Positions 1 to 7,479 of a stretch of DNA of 64,000 nucleotides are shown here, piece after piece (the first letter of the stretch is position 1; the number at the start of each line of letters is the position of its first letter). The position numbers and the translations under genes are program-made. The notes below the pieces were generated by a model that was not told where the DNA came from, ran no database searches, and saw only the letters and a program-made list of their open reading frames with translations. Source of the stretch: Roseiarcus sp963732155 (GTDB lineage: Bacteria; Pseudomonadota; Alphaproteobacteria; Rhizobiales; Beijerinckiaceae); the NCBI GenBank assembly GCA_963732155.1, contig CAVSYB010000012.1:124001-188000 (forward strand), written 5' to 3'.

Positions 1-319
1 GGATATCTACCTTCCCACCGAACGGGCGGGCAAGGTGAACATCGGCGCCGACGCCCGCATCGTGCTCGACGCCCGGCCCGACATCGCGATCCCGGCGAAG
101 GTCGCGTTCATCGCCGCGCAAGCGCAGTTCACGCCCAAGATCGTGGAGACCAAGGAGGACCGCGACATGCTGATGTTCCGGATCAGAGTGAGGGTTGATC
201 CCGAGCGATTGCGCGGGCGCGCCGAGGCGGTCGGAGGCGGTCTCGCGGGAGAGGCTTATATACGGTTTAACCCGGCGACCGCCTGGCCGCCTCGTTTGCA
301 AACGAACGTCGCAAAATGA
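1..319 (+). CDS. HlyD-family membrane fusion protein, 3' end only (partial at window edge)
   Basis: The reading frame is open from the first base and ends at TGA 317-319, so the 5' part lies outside the window. The roughly 105 visible residues are the C-terminal part of a periplasmic adaptor subunit and are closely related to the C-terminus of the next gene: both contain the GADARIVLDARPD and IPAKVAFIA segments and a Trp-Pro-Pro near the end. The two genes are therefore tandem paralogues of an ABC-export fusion protein. Nothing recognisable follows it for about 300 bp, so its partner ATPase/permease genes, if any, would be upstream or lost. Function as an adaptor is inferred from the family. 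Confidence 0.75.
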   Translation, partial: DIYLPTERAGKVNIGADARIVLDARPDIAIPAKVAFIAAQAQFTPKIVETKEDRDMLMFRIRVRVDPERLRGRAEAVGGGLAGEAYIRFNPATAWPPRLQTNVAK

Positions 320-617
320 GCGTGCGGCCGATGGAGCGTCGACGTTCCGGGCGTTCAAGATCGAACGGACGGCGCCCGACGTATGAGCGCGTCGCGCGGC
401 TTACGGGGACTCCCGGGCGCCGCCACAAGCCTGCGAAGGAGATTGAATTGCGGCATCGGGTGCGCGACCGTCGCCGGACAGAGACCGAATCGCGTCGCGA
501 AAAAGTGACGGACGCCGTCGCCATGAACTGCGGGAACGGGCGGGCGACAGGGTTCGGCGCGACCTCCGCTGCGACCCCATGTTATCGTATCCAGGCCCGA
601 GCCGACAGGCGCCGACC
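320..617. other. Intergenic stretch without recognisable gene
   Basis: This 298-bp gap lies between two paralogous fusion-protein genes. Short open frames occur, but none has a ribosome-binding site or a recognisable product. It may be the residue of a duplication or deletion that separated the first copy from its transporter genes. I see no ATPase motifs in it. Confidence 0.4.
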
Positions 618-1754
618 ATGAGCAGCGACGACACCGAGACTCCAGTTCCGCCCGCCCGTTCGAGCAAGGTTGATATCCAGCGCGCCGAGGCTCCACTCTC
701 CCGGGCGGCGCTCACGCCGGCGCCGTCCACGCTGCCCGTCGCGCTCAGACCGCCTTCTCCGGCGCGCGCGAAATCCCGGTGGAAGGCCTGGGCCTTGCTC
801 GGTCTGGCCGTCATCGGCGCCGGCTGCGGCGGCGCATATTGGTGGTATGCGCGGCAGGGCGGCCTGCCCGCGGGGATCGCATCGGGCAACGGCAGGATCG
901 TGGCCGACGAGGTCGACATCGACACCAAGTTCGCCGGGCGCATCTTTCAAATGTTGGCCGACGAAGGCGACATGGTCAAGGCCGGCCAGGTCGTCGCCCG
1001 GATGGACACGCGAGACCTCGAAGCCACGCTGCGAAAGACCGAGGCGCAAGTCCAGGAATCGCAGCAGAGCCTCGACGAGGCGCGCGCCAACGTCGATCAG
1101 CAAAAGACCCAGGTCACGCTCGCGCAGCAAGAGTTCGATCGCACGAGCACCCTGGTCAAGCGCGGCTTCGCCACGGTCGAGTTGCTCGACCAGCGCCGGC
1201 AGGGCCTCAACGGCGCCCAAGCCGCGCTCAACGCCGCCAACGACCGCGTCGGCGAAGCCGAGCGGGCGCTCGACGCCGCCACCCACGACGTCGAGCTCTA
1301 TAAAGTCAACATCGCCGACAACGCGCTCGTCGCGCCGCGCGACGGCCGCATCCAGTACCGCATCGCGAATCTCGGCGAGGTGCTCCCTGCCGGCGGCAAG
1401 GTCTTCACTATGCTCGACATCGCCTACGTCTACATGGACATCTATCTTCCCACTGCCGAGGCCGGCAAAGTGAAGATGGGCGCCGACGCTCGCATCGTGC
1501 TCGACGCCAGGCCCGATCTGGCAATTCCGGCGAAGGTCGCGTTCATCGCCACTCAGGCGCAGTTCACCCCCGCAACGGTGGACGCCAAGGACGAGCGCGA
1601 CAAACTGATGTTCCGGGTCAGGGTGAAAATCGATCCCGAACGATTACGTGCGCGCGGCGCCTTGGTGAGAAGCGGTCTGCCCGGCGTCGCCTACGTGAAA
1701 CAGGACCCGGCGGTCGCCTGGCCGCCTCAGTTGCAAGGGAACGTCCCGCGATGA
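618..1754 (+). CDS. HlyD-family membrane fusion protein of an ABC-2 exporter (YhiI/EmrA-like)
   Basis: A 378-residue periplasmic adaptor. It has a Pro/Arg-rich cytoplasmic N-terminus, one membrane segment at about residues 57-77 (WALLGLAVIGAG...), then a lipoyl-like half domain (GRIVADEVDIDTKFAGRI), a long Gln/Glu/Ala-rich coiled coil (about 130-210), the second lipoyl half (NALVAPRDGRIQYRI) and a beta-barrel domain. In this family the protein links an inner-membrane transporter to the outer-membrane channel. The stop overlaps the ATPase start by 4 bp (ATGA), so the two are translationally coupled. An in-frame ATG 39 bp upstream is possible, but the M-S-S-D-D start gives a more usual N-terminus. 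The substrate is unknown. Confidence 0.9.
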   Translation: MSSDDTETPVPPARSSKVDIQRAEAPLSRAALTPAPSTLPVALRPPSPARAKSRWKAWALLGLAVIGAGCGGAYWWYARQGGLPAGIASGNGRIVADEVDIDTKFAGRIFQMLADEGDMVKAGQVVARMDTRDLEATLRKTEAQVQESQQSLDEARANVDQQKTQVTLAQQEFDRTSTLVKRGFATVELLDQRRQGLNGAQAALNAANDRVGEAERALDAATHDVELYKVNIADNALVAPRDGRIQYRIANLGEVLPAGGKVFTMLDIAYVYMDIYLPTAEAGKVKMGADARIVLDARPDLAIPAKVAFIATQAQFTPATVDAKDERDKLMFRVRVKIDPERLRARGALVRSGLPGVAYVKQDPAVAWPPQLQGNVPR

Positions 1755-4492
1755 TCGAGCGCGGACCCTCGGCCGCGCGGATCGAGGGCGTTACGCAGTT
1801 ATATGGCCCGGCGGTGGCGCTCGACGCCGTGACGATCGAGATTCCGGCCGGCTGCGTGGCGGGGTTCATCGGTCCCGACGGCGTCGGGAAGTCGACGCTG
1901 CTCGCCATCGTCGCCGGCGCGCGGAAAATCCAGAGCGGACGCGCCTTCGTCCTCGACGGCGACGTCGCGGATTCGGCGCATCGCGCGATGATCTGTCCGC
2001 GCATCGCCTATATGCCGCAAGGGTTGGGCAAGAACCTCTACGCCGACCTCAGCGTGCGCGAGAACATCGAGTTCTTCGGCCGCCTGTTCGGACACGGCCG
2101 GTCCGAGCGCAACGCGAGAATCGCCGAGCTTCTCGACAGCACCGGGCTGGCCCCTTTTTCCGACCGTCCGGCCAAGAAGCTGTCGGGCGGCATGCGGCAA
2201 AAGCTCGGACTTTGTTGTTGTCTCATCCACGATCCGGACCTGCTGATCCTCGACGAGCCGACCACCGGCGTCGATCCGCTGTCGCGCCGGCAATTCTGGG
2301 AGCTGATCGAGCGCATGCGTTCGCGTCGCCGCGGCATGAGCCTGATGGTCGCCACCGCCTACATGGAGGAGGCGGAGCAGTTCGACTGGCTGGCGGCGAT
2401 GAGCGCGGGGAAGGTGCTGTCGACGGGCTCCCCCGCCGAAGTCAAGGCGAGAGTCGGCGCGACGACGCTGGAGGATGCGTTCATCGCGCTGCTTCCAGAA
2501 GAGCAAGGAGGCGGCCGCCAGCGGCTGCGCATACCGCCGCGTCGCGTCTCCGGCGATGGGCCAGTCATCGCCGCGCGCGATCTGACGTGCCGCTTCGGCG
2601 ACTTCACGGCGGTCGACCGCGTGAGCTTCACTATCGAGCGCGGCGAGATTTTCGGCTTCGTCGGCTCGAACGGCTGCGGCAAGACCACGACCATGAAGAT
2701 GCTGACCGGCCTCTTGGCGCCGAGCGAAGGCGAAGCGCTGCTGTTCGGCGAGCCGCTGGAAGCGGGCGACATGCGTTCGCGCTATCGCGTCGGCTACATG
2801 TCGCAGTCGTTCTCGCTCTATACCGAACTGACGGTCAGGCAGAACCTCGATCTTCACGCCCACCTTTTCCATCTGCCGGCGGCGAAGGCGAAGGCGCGCA
2901 TCGCCGAACTGGTCGAATGGTTCGGCCTCAAGGACCATCTCGAGCAGCGCGCCTTGGATCTGCCGCTAGGGATTCGCCAGCGGCTGTCGCTGGCCGTCGC
3001 GATCGTCCACCAGCCCGAGATGCTCATCCTCGACGAACCGACCTCGGGCGTCGATCCCGTGGCGCGGGACCGGTTCTGGGAGGCGTTGATCGACCTTTCG
3101 CGCAATCAAGGGGTGACGATTTTCGTCTCGACCCACTTCATGAACGAGGCCGAACGTTGCGATCGGATCGCCCTGATGGATTCGGGGCGCGTGCTCGCCG
3201 CTGGCGCGCCGAGCGAACTCGTCAAGGCGCGCGGGGTCGCCACGCTCGAGGACGCGTTCATCAGCTATCTCGAAGAGGCGACGGGATCGCGCGTTTCGGC
3301 GACCGCGGCGCCCGCGCCGGGGGAAGGGGCCGCCGCTGCGGCGCGACCGGCGGCGCCCGAGCATTCCGTGTTCAGCCTACGCCGCCTGTTCGCCTATACG
3401 ATCCGCGAGACCCTGGAGCTGCTGCGCGACCCCATTCGGCTCGGGTTCAGCCTGTTCGGCACCGCGCTGCTGATGCTGGTGTTCGGATTTGGCGTTTCGA
3501 CCGACGTCAACAATCTGTCGTTCGCGGTGCTCGACCACGATCAGAGTCCCGAGAGCCGCGCCTATCTGGAGGAGCTCAGAGGCTCGACCTATTTCGTGGA
3601 GCGGGCGCCGCTCGCCAACTACGCCGAGCTCGAAAATCGCCTCAGAAGCGGCAACATCAAAGCCGCCATCGAGATTCCGCCGAGCTTCGGGCGCGACATC
3701 AAGCGCGGACGCCCCGCCTGGGTCGGCGCCTGGGTGGACGGCTCCATGCCGTTTCGGGCGGAGACCATCCGCGGCTATCTGCAGGGCATGCACGAGCTGT
3801 ATCTGGCGGACCCGGCGGTGAAGACGACCGCGCCCGCTGCGCCTCCGCCCGCCGACATCGAGCTCCGGTTCAAATACAACCAGGATTTCGACAGCATCTA
3901 TGCGATGGTGCCTGGGGTGATGGCGATGATGCTCGGGCTGTTTCCCGCGATCCTGATGGCGCTGGGCGTCGTTCGCGAAAAGGAGCTCGGCTCGATCATC
4001 AATCTTTACGTGACCCCCGTCACAAGGTTCGAATTCGTGGTGGGCAAGCAGCTCCCCTACATCGCGGTCGCCGTGACCAATTTCGCGTTGTTGTTCTCGA
4101 TGGGCTTGTTCCTCTTCGAGGTTCCGCTCAAGGGCAGCTTGCCCACGCTCCTGCTGGGGGTGCTGATCTACGTCACCGCAATGACCGCCTACGGCATGCT
4201 GATTTCGTCGTTCACCAACACCCAGATCGCCGCGCTGTTCGGCACCGCCATTTTGACGGCGTTGCCCGCGACGCAGTTCGCCGGCATGATGACCCCGGTC
4301 TCGTCGCTGGCCGGCAGCGCCCAGCTGATGGGCCGCGCTTTTCCCATGACCTATTTCGTCCCGATCAGCGTCGGGACGTTCACCAAAGGACTGGGCTTTT
4401 CCGACCTCGGCAGGGATCTGGCGGCTCTGGCGGTCTTCGTGCCGATCCTGACGCTGCTGAACGTTCTGCTGTTGCGCAAGCAGGAACGCTAG
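1751..4492 (+). CDS. ABC transporter: two ATPase domains fused to an ABC-2 permease (RbbA/YhiH-like)
   Basis: A 913-residue fusion. ATPase domain 1 has Walker A GPDGVGKST (residues 41-49) and signature LSGGMRQKL. Domain 2 has Walker A GSNGCGKTT (near 305-313) but a degenerate signature, LPLGIRQRL. From about residue 540 there is an ABC-2 permease: an N-terminal membrane helix (LGFSLFGTALLMLVFGFG), a periplasmic loop, then about five helices. This is the architecture of RbbA/YhiH proteins, which are encoded with a HlyD-type adaptor and a second ABC-2 permease, exactly as here. The predicted role is export across the envelope of an unidentified compound, possibly a drug or hydrophobic molecule. 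It is coupled to both neighbours by overlap or a 14-bp gap. Confidence 0.92.
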   Translation: MIERGPSAARIEGVTQLYGPAVALDAVTIEIPAGCVAGFIGPDGVGKSTLLAIVAGARKIQSGRAFVLDGDVADSAHRAMICPRIAYMPQGLGKNLYADLSVRENIEFFGRLFGHGRSERNARIAELLDSTGLAPFSDRPAKKLSGGMRQKLGLCCCLIHDPDLLILDEPTTGVDPLSRRQFWELIERMRSRRRGMSLMVATAYMEEAEQFDWLAAMSAGKVLSTGSPAEVKARVGATTLEDAFIALLPEEQGGGRQRLRIPPRRVSGDGPVIAARDLTCRFGDFTAVDRVSFTIERGEIFGFVGSNGCGKTTTMKMLTGLLAPSEGEALLFGEPLEAGDMRSRYRVGYMSQSFSLYTELTVRQNLDLHAHLFHLPAAKAKARIAELVEWFGLKDHLEQRALDLPLGIRQRLSLAVAIVHQPEMLILDEPTSGVDPVARDRFWEALIDLSRNQGVTIFVSTHFMNEAERCDRIALMDSGRVLAAGAPSELVKARGVATLEDAFISYLEEATGSRVSATAAPAPGEGAAAAARPAAPEHSVFSLRRLFAYTIRETLELLRDPIRLGFSLFGTALLMLVFGFGVSTDVNNLSFAVLDHDQSPESRAYLEELRGSTYFVERAPLANYAELENRLRSGNIKAAIEIPPSFGRDIKRGRPAWVGAWVDGSMPFRAETIRGYLQGMHELYLADPAVKTTAPAAPPPADIELRFKYNQDFDSIYAMVPGVMAMMLGLFPAILMALGVVREKELGSIINLYVTPVTRFEFVVGKQLPYIAVAVTNFALLFSMGLFLFEVPLKGSLPTLLLGVLIYVTAMTAYGMLISSFTNTQIAALFGTAILTALPATQFAGMMTPVSSLAGSAQLMGRAFPMTYFVPISVGTFTKGLGFSDLGRDLAALAVFVPILTLLNVLLLRKQER

Positions 4493-4506
4493 GAGGGGGC
4501 CGGCCG

Positions 4507-5631
4507 GTGCGCAAGGCTTCGAACATCTTCTGGCTCGGCGTCAAGGAGCTGCGCAGCTTCCTGCGCGATATCGTGCTCTTGGGGCTGGTCGTCTACGCCT
4601 TCTCCTTCGCCGTGGCGATGCGCGCGCACAGCTTCTCGCAGGAGCTGCACAACGCCTCGATCGCGATCGTCGACGAGGATCATTCCGAGCTGTCGCGGCG
4701 GATCGCCCATGCGTTCCTGCCGCCGCTGTTCCAGCTGCCGCGGCAGATCGCCGAGCGCGACATCATTCCCCTGATGAACGCCGGACGATACACCTTCGTC
4801 ATCGACATCCCGCCGAACTTCGAGCAGGACGTGCTGGCCGGGCGTCAACCCGGGCTGCAGATCGACGTCGACGCCACCGCGATGGTGCAGGCGGGTCTGG
4901 GCTCCGGCTATGCGCAGCAAATCGTCAGCACCGAGATCGCGGACTTCCTTTCGCATTCGGAAGGCGCGCCGCTGTCGCCGGTCAATCTCGACGTGCGCAT
5001 CGCGTTCAACCCGAACATCACCACCGCGTGGTTCTCCAGCGTGATGGGCATCATCGACAGCATCTCCATGCTCGCGATCATTTTGTCCGGCGCGGCGATC
5101 GTGCGCGAGCGCGAGCACGGCACCATGGACCACCTCCTCGTCATGCCGCTAACGCCCTTCGAGATCGCGATGTCGAAGGTCTGGGCGAACGGGCTGGTGA
5201 TCACCGTGGCGACCGGCTTTTCCCTTTACGTCGAGGTGCGCATGATTCTTGGCATTCCGATCGCCGGCTCGTTGCCGTTGTTCATGATCGGCGTGGTGAT
5301 CTACCTGTTCTTCGCCACCGCGATCGGCATATTCCTCGGCACGTTGGCGCGCTCGATGCCGCAGCTCGGGCTGCTTTACATGCTGGTCTATATGCCGATG
5401 AACATGCTGTCGGGCGCCAATACGCCACTCGAGAGCATGCCGCCTTGGCTGGCGACGGCGATGCTGGCCTCGCCCTCGACGCATTTCGTGCTGTTTGCGC
5501 AGTCGATCCTCTATCGCGGCGCAGGCATCGATGTGGTCTGGCCGGAATTCCTCGCTGTTGCGCTGATCGGCGGCCTGTTCTTCACCATCGCCATATTGCG
5601 CTTCCGGTCCGTCGCCGCGCAGGCGACGTAG
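4507..5631 (+). CDS. ABC-2 family transporter permease (YhhJ-like)
   Basis: A 374-residue membrane protein. The GTG start is chosen because AGGAGG lies about 9 bases upstream, overlapping the ATPase stop region; the frame stays open far upstream but only as a shadow of the ATPase gene. It has an N-terminal helix (IVLLGLVVYAFSFAVAM), a large periplasmic domain, and a C-terminal bundle of about five helices with the EREHGTMDHLLVMPLTPFE segment that is conserved in ABC-2 permeases. It would pair with the permease half of the preceding fusion protein to form the export channel. It is the last intact gene of the efflux operon; a decayed copy of its own sequence follows. Confidence 0.9.
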   Translation: MRKASNIFWLGVKELRSFLRDIVLLGLVVYAFSFAVAMRAHSFSQELHNASIAIVDEDHSELSRRIAHAFLPPLFQLPRQIAERDIIPLMNAGRYTFVIDIPPNFEQDVLAGRQPGLQIDVDATAMVQAGLGSGYAQQIVSTEIADFLSHSEGAPLSPVNLDVRIAFNPNITTAWFSSVMGIIDSISMLAIILSGAAIVREREHGTMDHLLVMPLTPFEIAMSKVWANGLVITVATGFSLYVEVRMILGIPIAGSLPLFMIGVVIYLFFATAIGIFLGTLARSMPQLGLLYMLVYMPMNMLSGANTPLESMPPWLATAMLASPSTHFVLFAQSILYRGAGIDVVWPEFLAVALIGGLFFTIAILRFRSVAAQAT

Positions 5632-5712
5632 GGCGGAAGCGGCTCTGATAGATTCCATGCGGATGTCCCAATCTCCCGGGGTCAAACCATTGATCCCGCA
5701 GAGCGACGCGCC

Positions 5713-5909
5713 GTGGACCATTTGTTCGTCATGCCCGTCACGCGGTTCGAAATCGCCCTGTCGAAAGTCTGGGGGAGCGGTCTCCTGGTCACCGCGGCGC
5801 CGGCTTCGCGCGGGTGTGGCTCGACTATCCGTTCGTCGCCGTCGTCGGCGGGCTCTTCCTGATGATTGCGTTGGTCCGCTTCCGCAGGGTGGCCGCGCAG
5901 GCGGGCTAG
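5713..5909 (+). pseudogene. Remnant of a second ABC-2 permease gene
   Basis: Translation from 5713 gives VDHLFVMPVTRFEIALSKVWGS, matching the MDHLLVMPLTPFEIAMSKVWAN segment of the intact permease just upstream. After a shift to another frame the sequence continues as VVGGLFLMIALVRFRRVAAQAG and a stop, matching the intact protein's last residues (LIGGLFFTIAILRFRSVAAQAT). About 110 codons between these blocks are missing. The remnant is therefore a tandem paralogue reduced by an internal deletion plus a frameshift. It cannot encode a working permease. Confidence 0.8.
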
Positions 5910-5979
5910 GACGCGGGGGAATTGACGCACGCTGCAAGAAACCACGCGAGTCGCTCTTCTTTCCGCGCAGCGCTCGAGG

Positions 5980-6008
5980 TTCCCCTCTCCTGCGGCGAGA
6001 GAGGGGAA
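5980..6008. repeat. Hairpin-forming palindrome downstream of the tautomerase gene
   Basis: Two 10-base arms (TTCCCCTCTC at 5980-5989 and its complement at 5999-6008) enclose a 9-base loop. It sits between the permease remnant and the end of the leftward tautomerase gene. No T-tract follows, so it could be a terminator-like or REP-type element. Confidence 0.45.
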
Positions 6009-6029
6009 CATCGCCCTTCGCGATTTGGC

Positions 6030-6458
6030 TTACGCGGCGACCTGCGTCTCTTCCAGCGCCGCCCTGTTCGCTTCGAACCAGGCAGCCTCCGCGCCGGGGC
6101 GCGGCATGATCAAGCCGGCTTCCATGATGGTTTCCGCATCGGCCTCCTCGACTCTGATGACCAAATTCCGTTCGGGCTGTCCGGTCAGGCGCGACCAGGC
6201 CGCCGAAAGGGCTTTCAGGAGGGCCTGGCGGGTCTCCAGCGTCCGACCGGCTCGCACAATGGCGTTGATCAGCGTCCCGTTCTCGCGGATGGCGCCAGCG
6301 AGGTAGTGCGAGCCCAACGGCAGGTCGCTGAAGACGATATTGACGAAGGGCTCCGGCGCCGCGGTGAATTCGACGTGGATACGGGTGATTTCCCTGGCGA
6401 CGGCCGCCTTGGTCTCGGCGCTCAGGGCCTTGGACGTGACGCATTGGTAGATGGGCAT
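6030..6458 (-). CDS. Tautomerase-superfamily protein (cis-CaaD/Cg10062-like)
   Basis: A 142-residue protein beginning Met-Pro, the hallmark of the tautomerase superfamily, in which Pro becomes the N-terminal catalytic residue. His28 and the pair Arg69/Arg72 in the I-V-R-A-G-R motif sit close to the positions of the active-site His and Arg residues of cis-3-chloroacrylic acid dehalogenase-type members. The length also fits that longer subgroup rather than the roughly 60-residue 4-OT type. The natural substrate cannot be told from sequence. The gene is divergent from a TetR regulator and shares a 107-bp control region with it, which suggests that regulator controls it. Confidence 0.8.
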   Translation of the reverse strand: MPIYQCVTSKALSAETKAAVAREITRIHVEFTAAPEPFVNIVFSDLPLGSHYLAGAIRENGTLINAIVRAGRTLETRQALLKALSAAWSRLTGQPERNLVIRVEEADAETIMEAGLIMPRPGAEAAWFEANRAALEETQVAA

Positions 6459-6499
6459 GGAACTCTCCTTTGGCTGGACTTCCGGGCCAATTCCCGGTA

Positions 6500-6548
6500 A
6501 GTTGACAGTGACAACTCTCTGTATCCTGCGAAGTAGGCACTGTCAACT
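6500..6548. promoter_or_regulatory. Inverted-repeat operator region between tautomerase and TetR genes
   Basis: AGTTGACAGTG (6500-6510) and its perfect reverse complement CACTGTCAACT (6538-6548) are separated by 27 bp. The left arm is also part of GTTGACAGTGACAAC (6501-6515), a near-palindrome of the size TetR dimers bind. Each arm contains TTGACA pointing outward-to-inward, so -35 elements for both divergent genes may coincide with the operators. Confidence 0.55.
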
Positions 6549-6565
6549 CCGCCTGGAGATATTTC

Positions 6566-7246
6566 GTGATCAAAGCCGCCCGCCGCACTGCCCCCCGCCG
6601 CTATCATCACGGGAATCTCGCCGCCGCGCTGGTCGAGGCCGCGCTGACGCTGCTCGATGAAACACAGGATTGGGCCTTCTCGCTGCGCGAGGTCGCACGG
6701 CGCGCCGGCGTCAGTCACAACGCGCCTTACAAGCACTTTCCGGAAAAGCGCGACCTTCTGGCCGCTGTCGCGGCGCGCGGCTTTGAGGCGCTGGGCGGGC
6801 GCACGCTTTCTTCGCTCGAGGGGGTGACAGACGCGCGGGCGCGTCTCCTCGCGTGCGGCCAGGCGTTCGTCGCGCACGGCGTTGACAATCCGGCGCTCTA
6901 TCGCCTGATGTTCGGCGCGGCGCTGACAACCCCGGAAGCCGGCCGCCCGGCGATCGAGAAGGTCGCGGCAGCCAAGGCGCGCGCAATCGTCGATGCGACG
7001 CTCGCCCAAGCCGTCCGCGCGGGGGCGTTTCCTCCAGGCATGGCGAACCCGCCCGAAAGCGCCGCAGCGTCCCTGGCGATGTGGTCCGTTTTGCACGGCC
7101 TCACCATGCTGGCGATCGACGATTTCGTCGGCCCGCTCAAGGATGTCGAGAGCTTGGTCGAGCCGCTCCTCGGCGCGCTCCTCGATGGCCTCGCATCACG
7201 CCCGCCCGCGCTCCCCGCGAATATCTGGATGGCGCCGCGGCTCTAG
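6566..7246 (+). CDS. TetR/AcrR-family transcriptional regulator
   Basis: A 226-residue repressor-type protein. The GTG start is supported by TGGAG seven bases upstream. The N-terminal helix-turn-helix (about residues 10-60) has the RRYHHGNL...LVEAALTLL lead helix and the FSLREVARRAGVSHNAPYKHFPEKRDLLAAVA recognition block. The C-terminal part is an all-helical ligand domain of the WHG/TetR_C_33 kind (FVAHGVDNPALYRLMFG). It is transcribed away from the tautomerase gene and probably represses both genes from the intergenic palindrome. The inducer is unknown. Confidence 0.9.
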   Translation: MIKAARRTAPRRYHHGNLAAALVEAALTLLDETQDWAFSLREVARRAGVSHNAPYKHFPEKRDLLAAVAARGFEALGGRTLSSLEGVTDARARLLACGQAFVAHGVDNPALYRLMFGAALTTPEAGRPAIEKVAAAKARAIVDATLAQAVRAGAFPPGMANPPESAAASLAMWSVLHGLTMLAIDDFVGPLKDVESLVEPLLGALLDGLASRPPALPANIWMAPRL

Positions 7247-7479
7247 CGCCGTCGCCGCTGAGCGTCCGTTCGCCGGGCGAGCTTCATCGGATCCCAATTC
7301 AACGAATGGCGGGCGCCTCCGGCGATGCTGTCCCCGGGAACTGCTCCCGTGTCCGCCCCGAGCGCGAAATCCGCCGCATGGCCGGATTCCGCGGCGGGCG
7401 GAATTGACGGCCACAGGACGAACCCGCCGACGGCTCGATCGGCCGCGCCGCCCGTCGACCGCACGCGCCGACTCGCCTT

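Noticed and set aside
2212..4506. Long upstream extension of the ABC-2 permease frame
   Set aside because: It overlaps the ATPase-permease gene in another frame and is Arg-rich; AGGAGG before the GTG at 4507 marks the real start.
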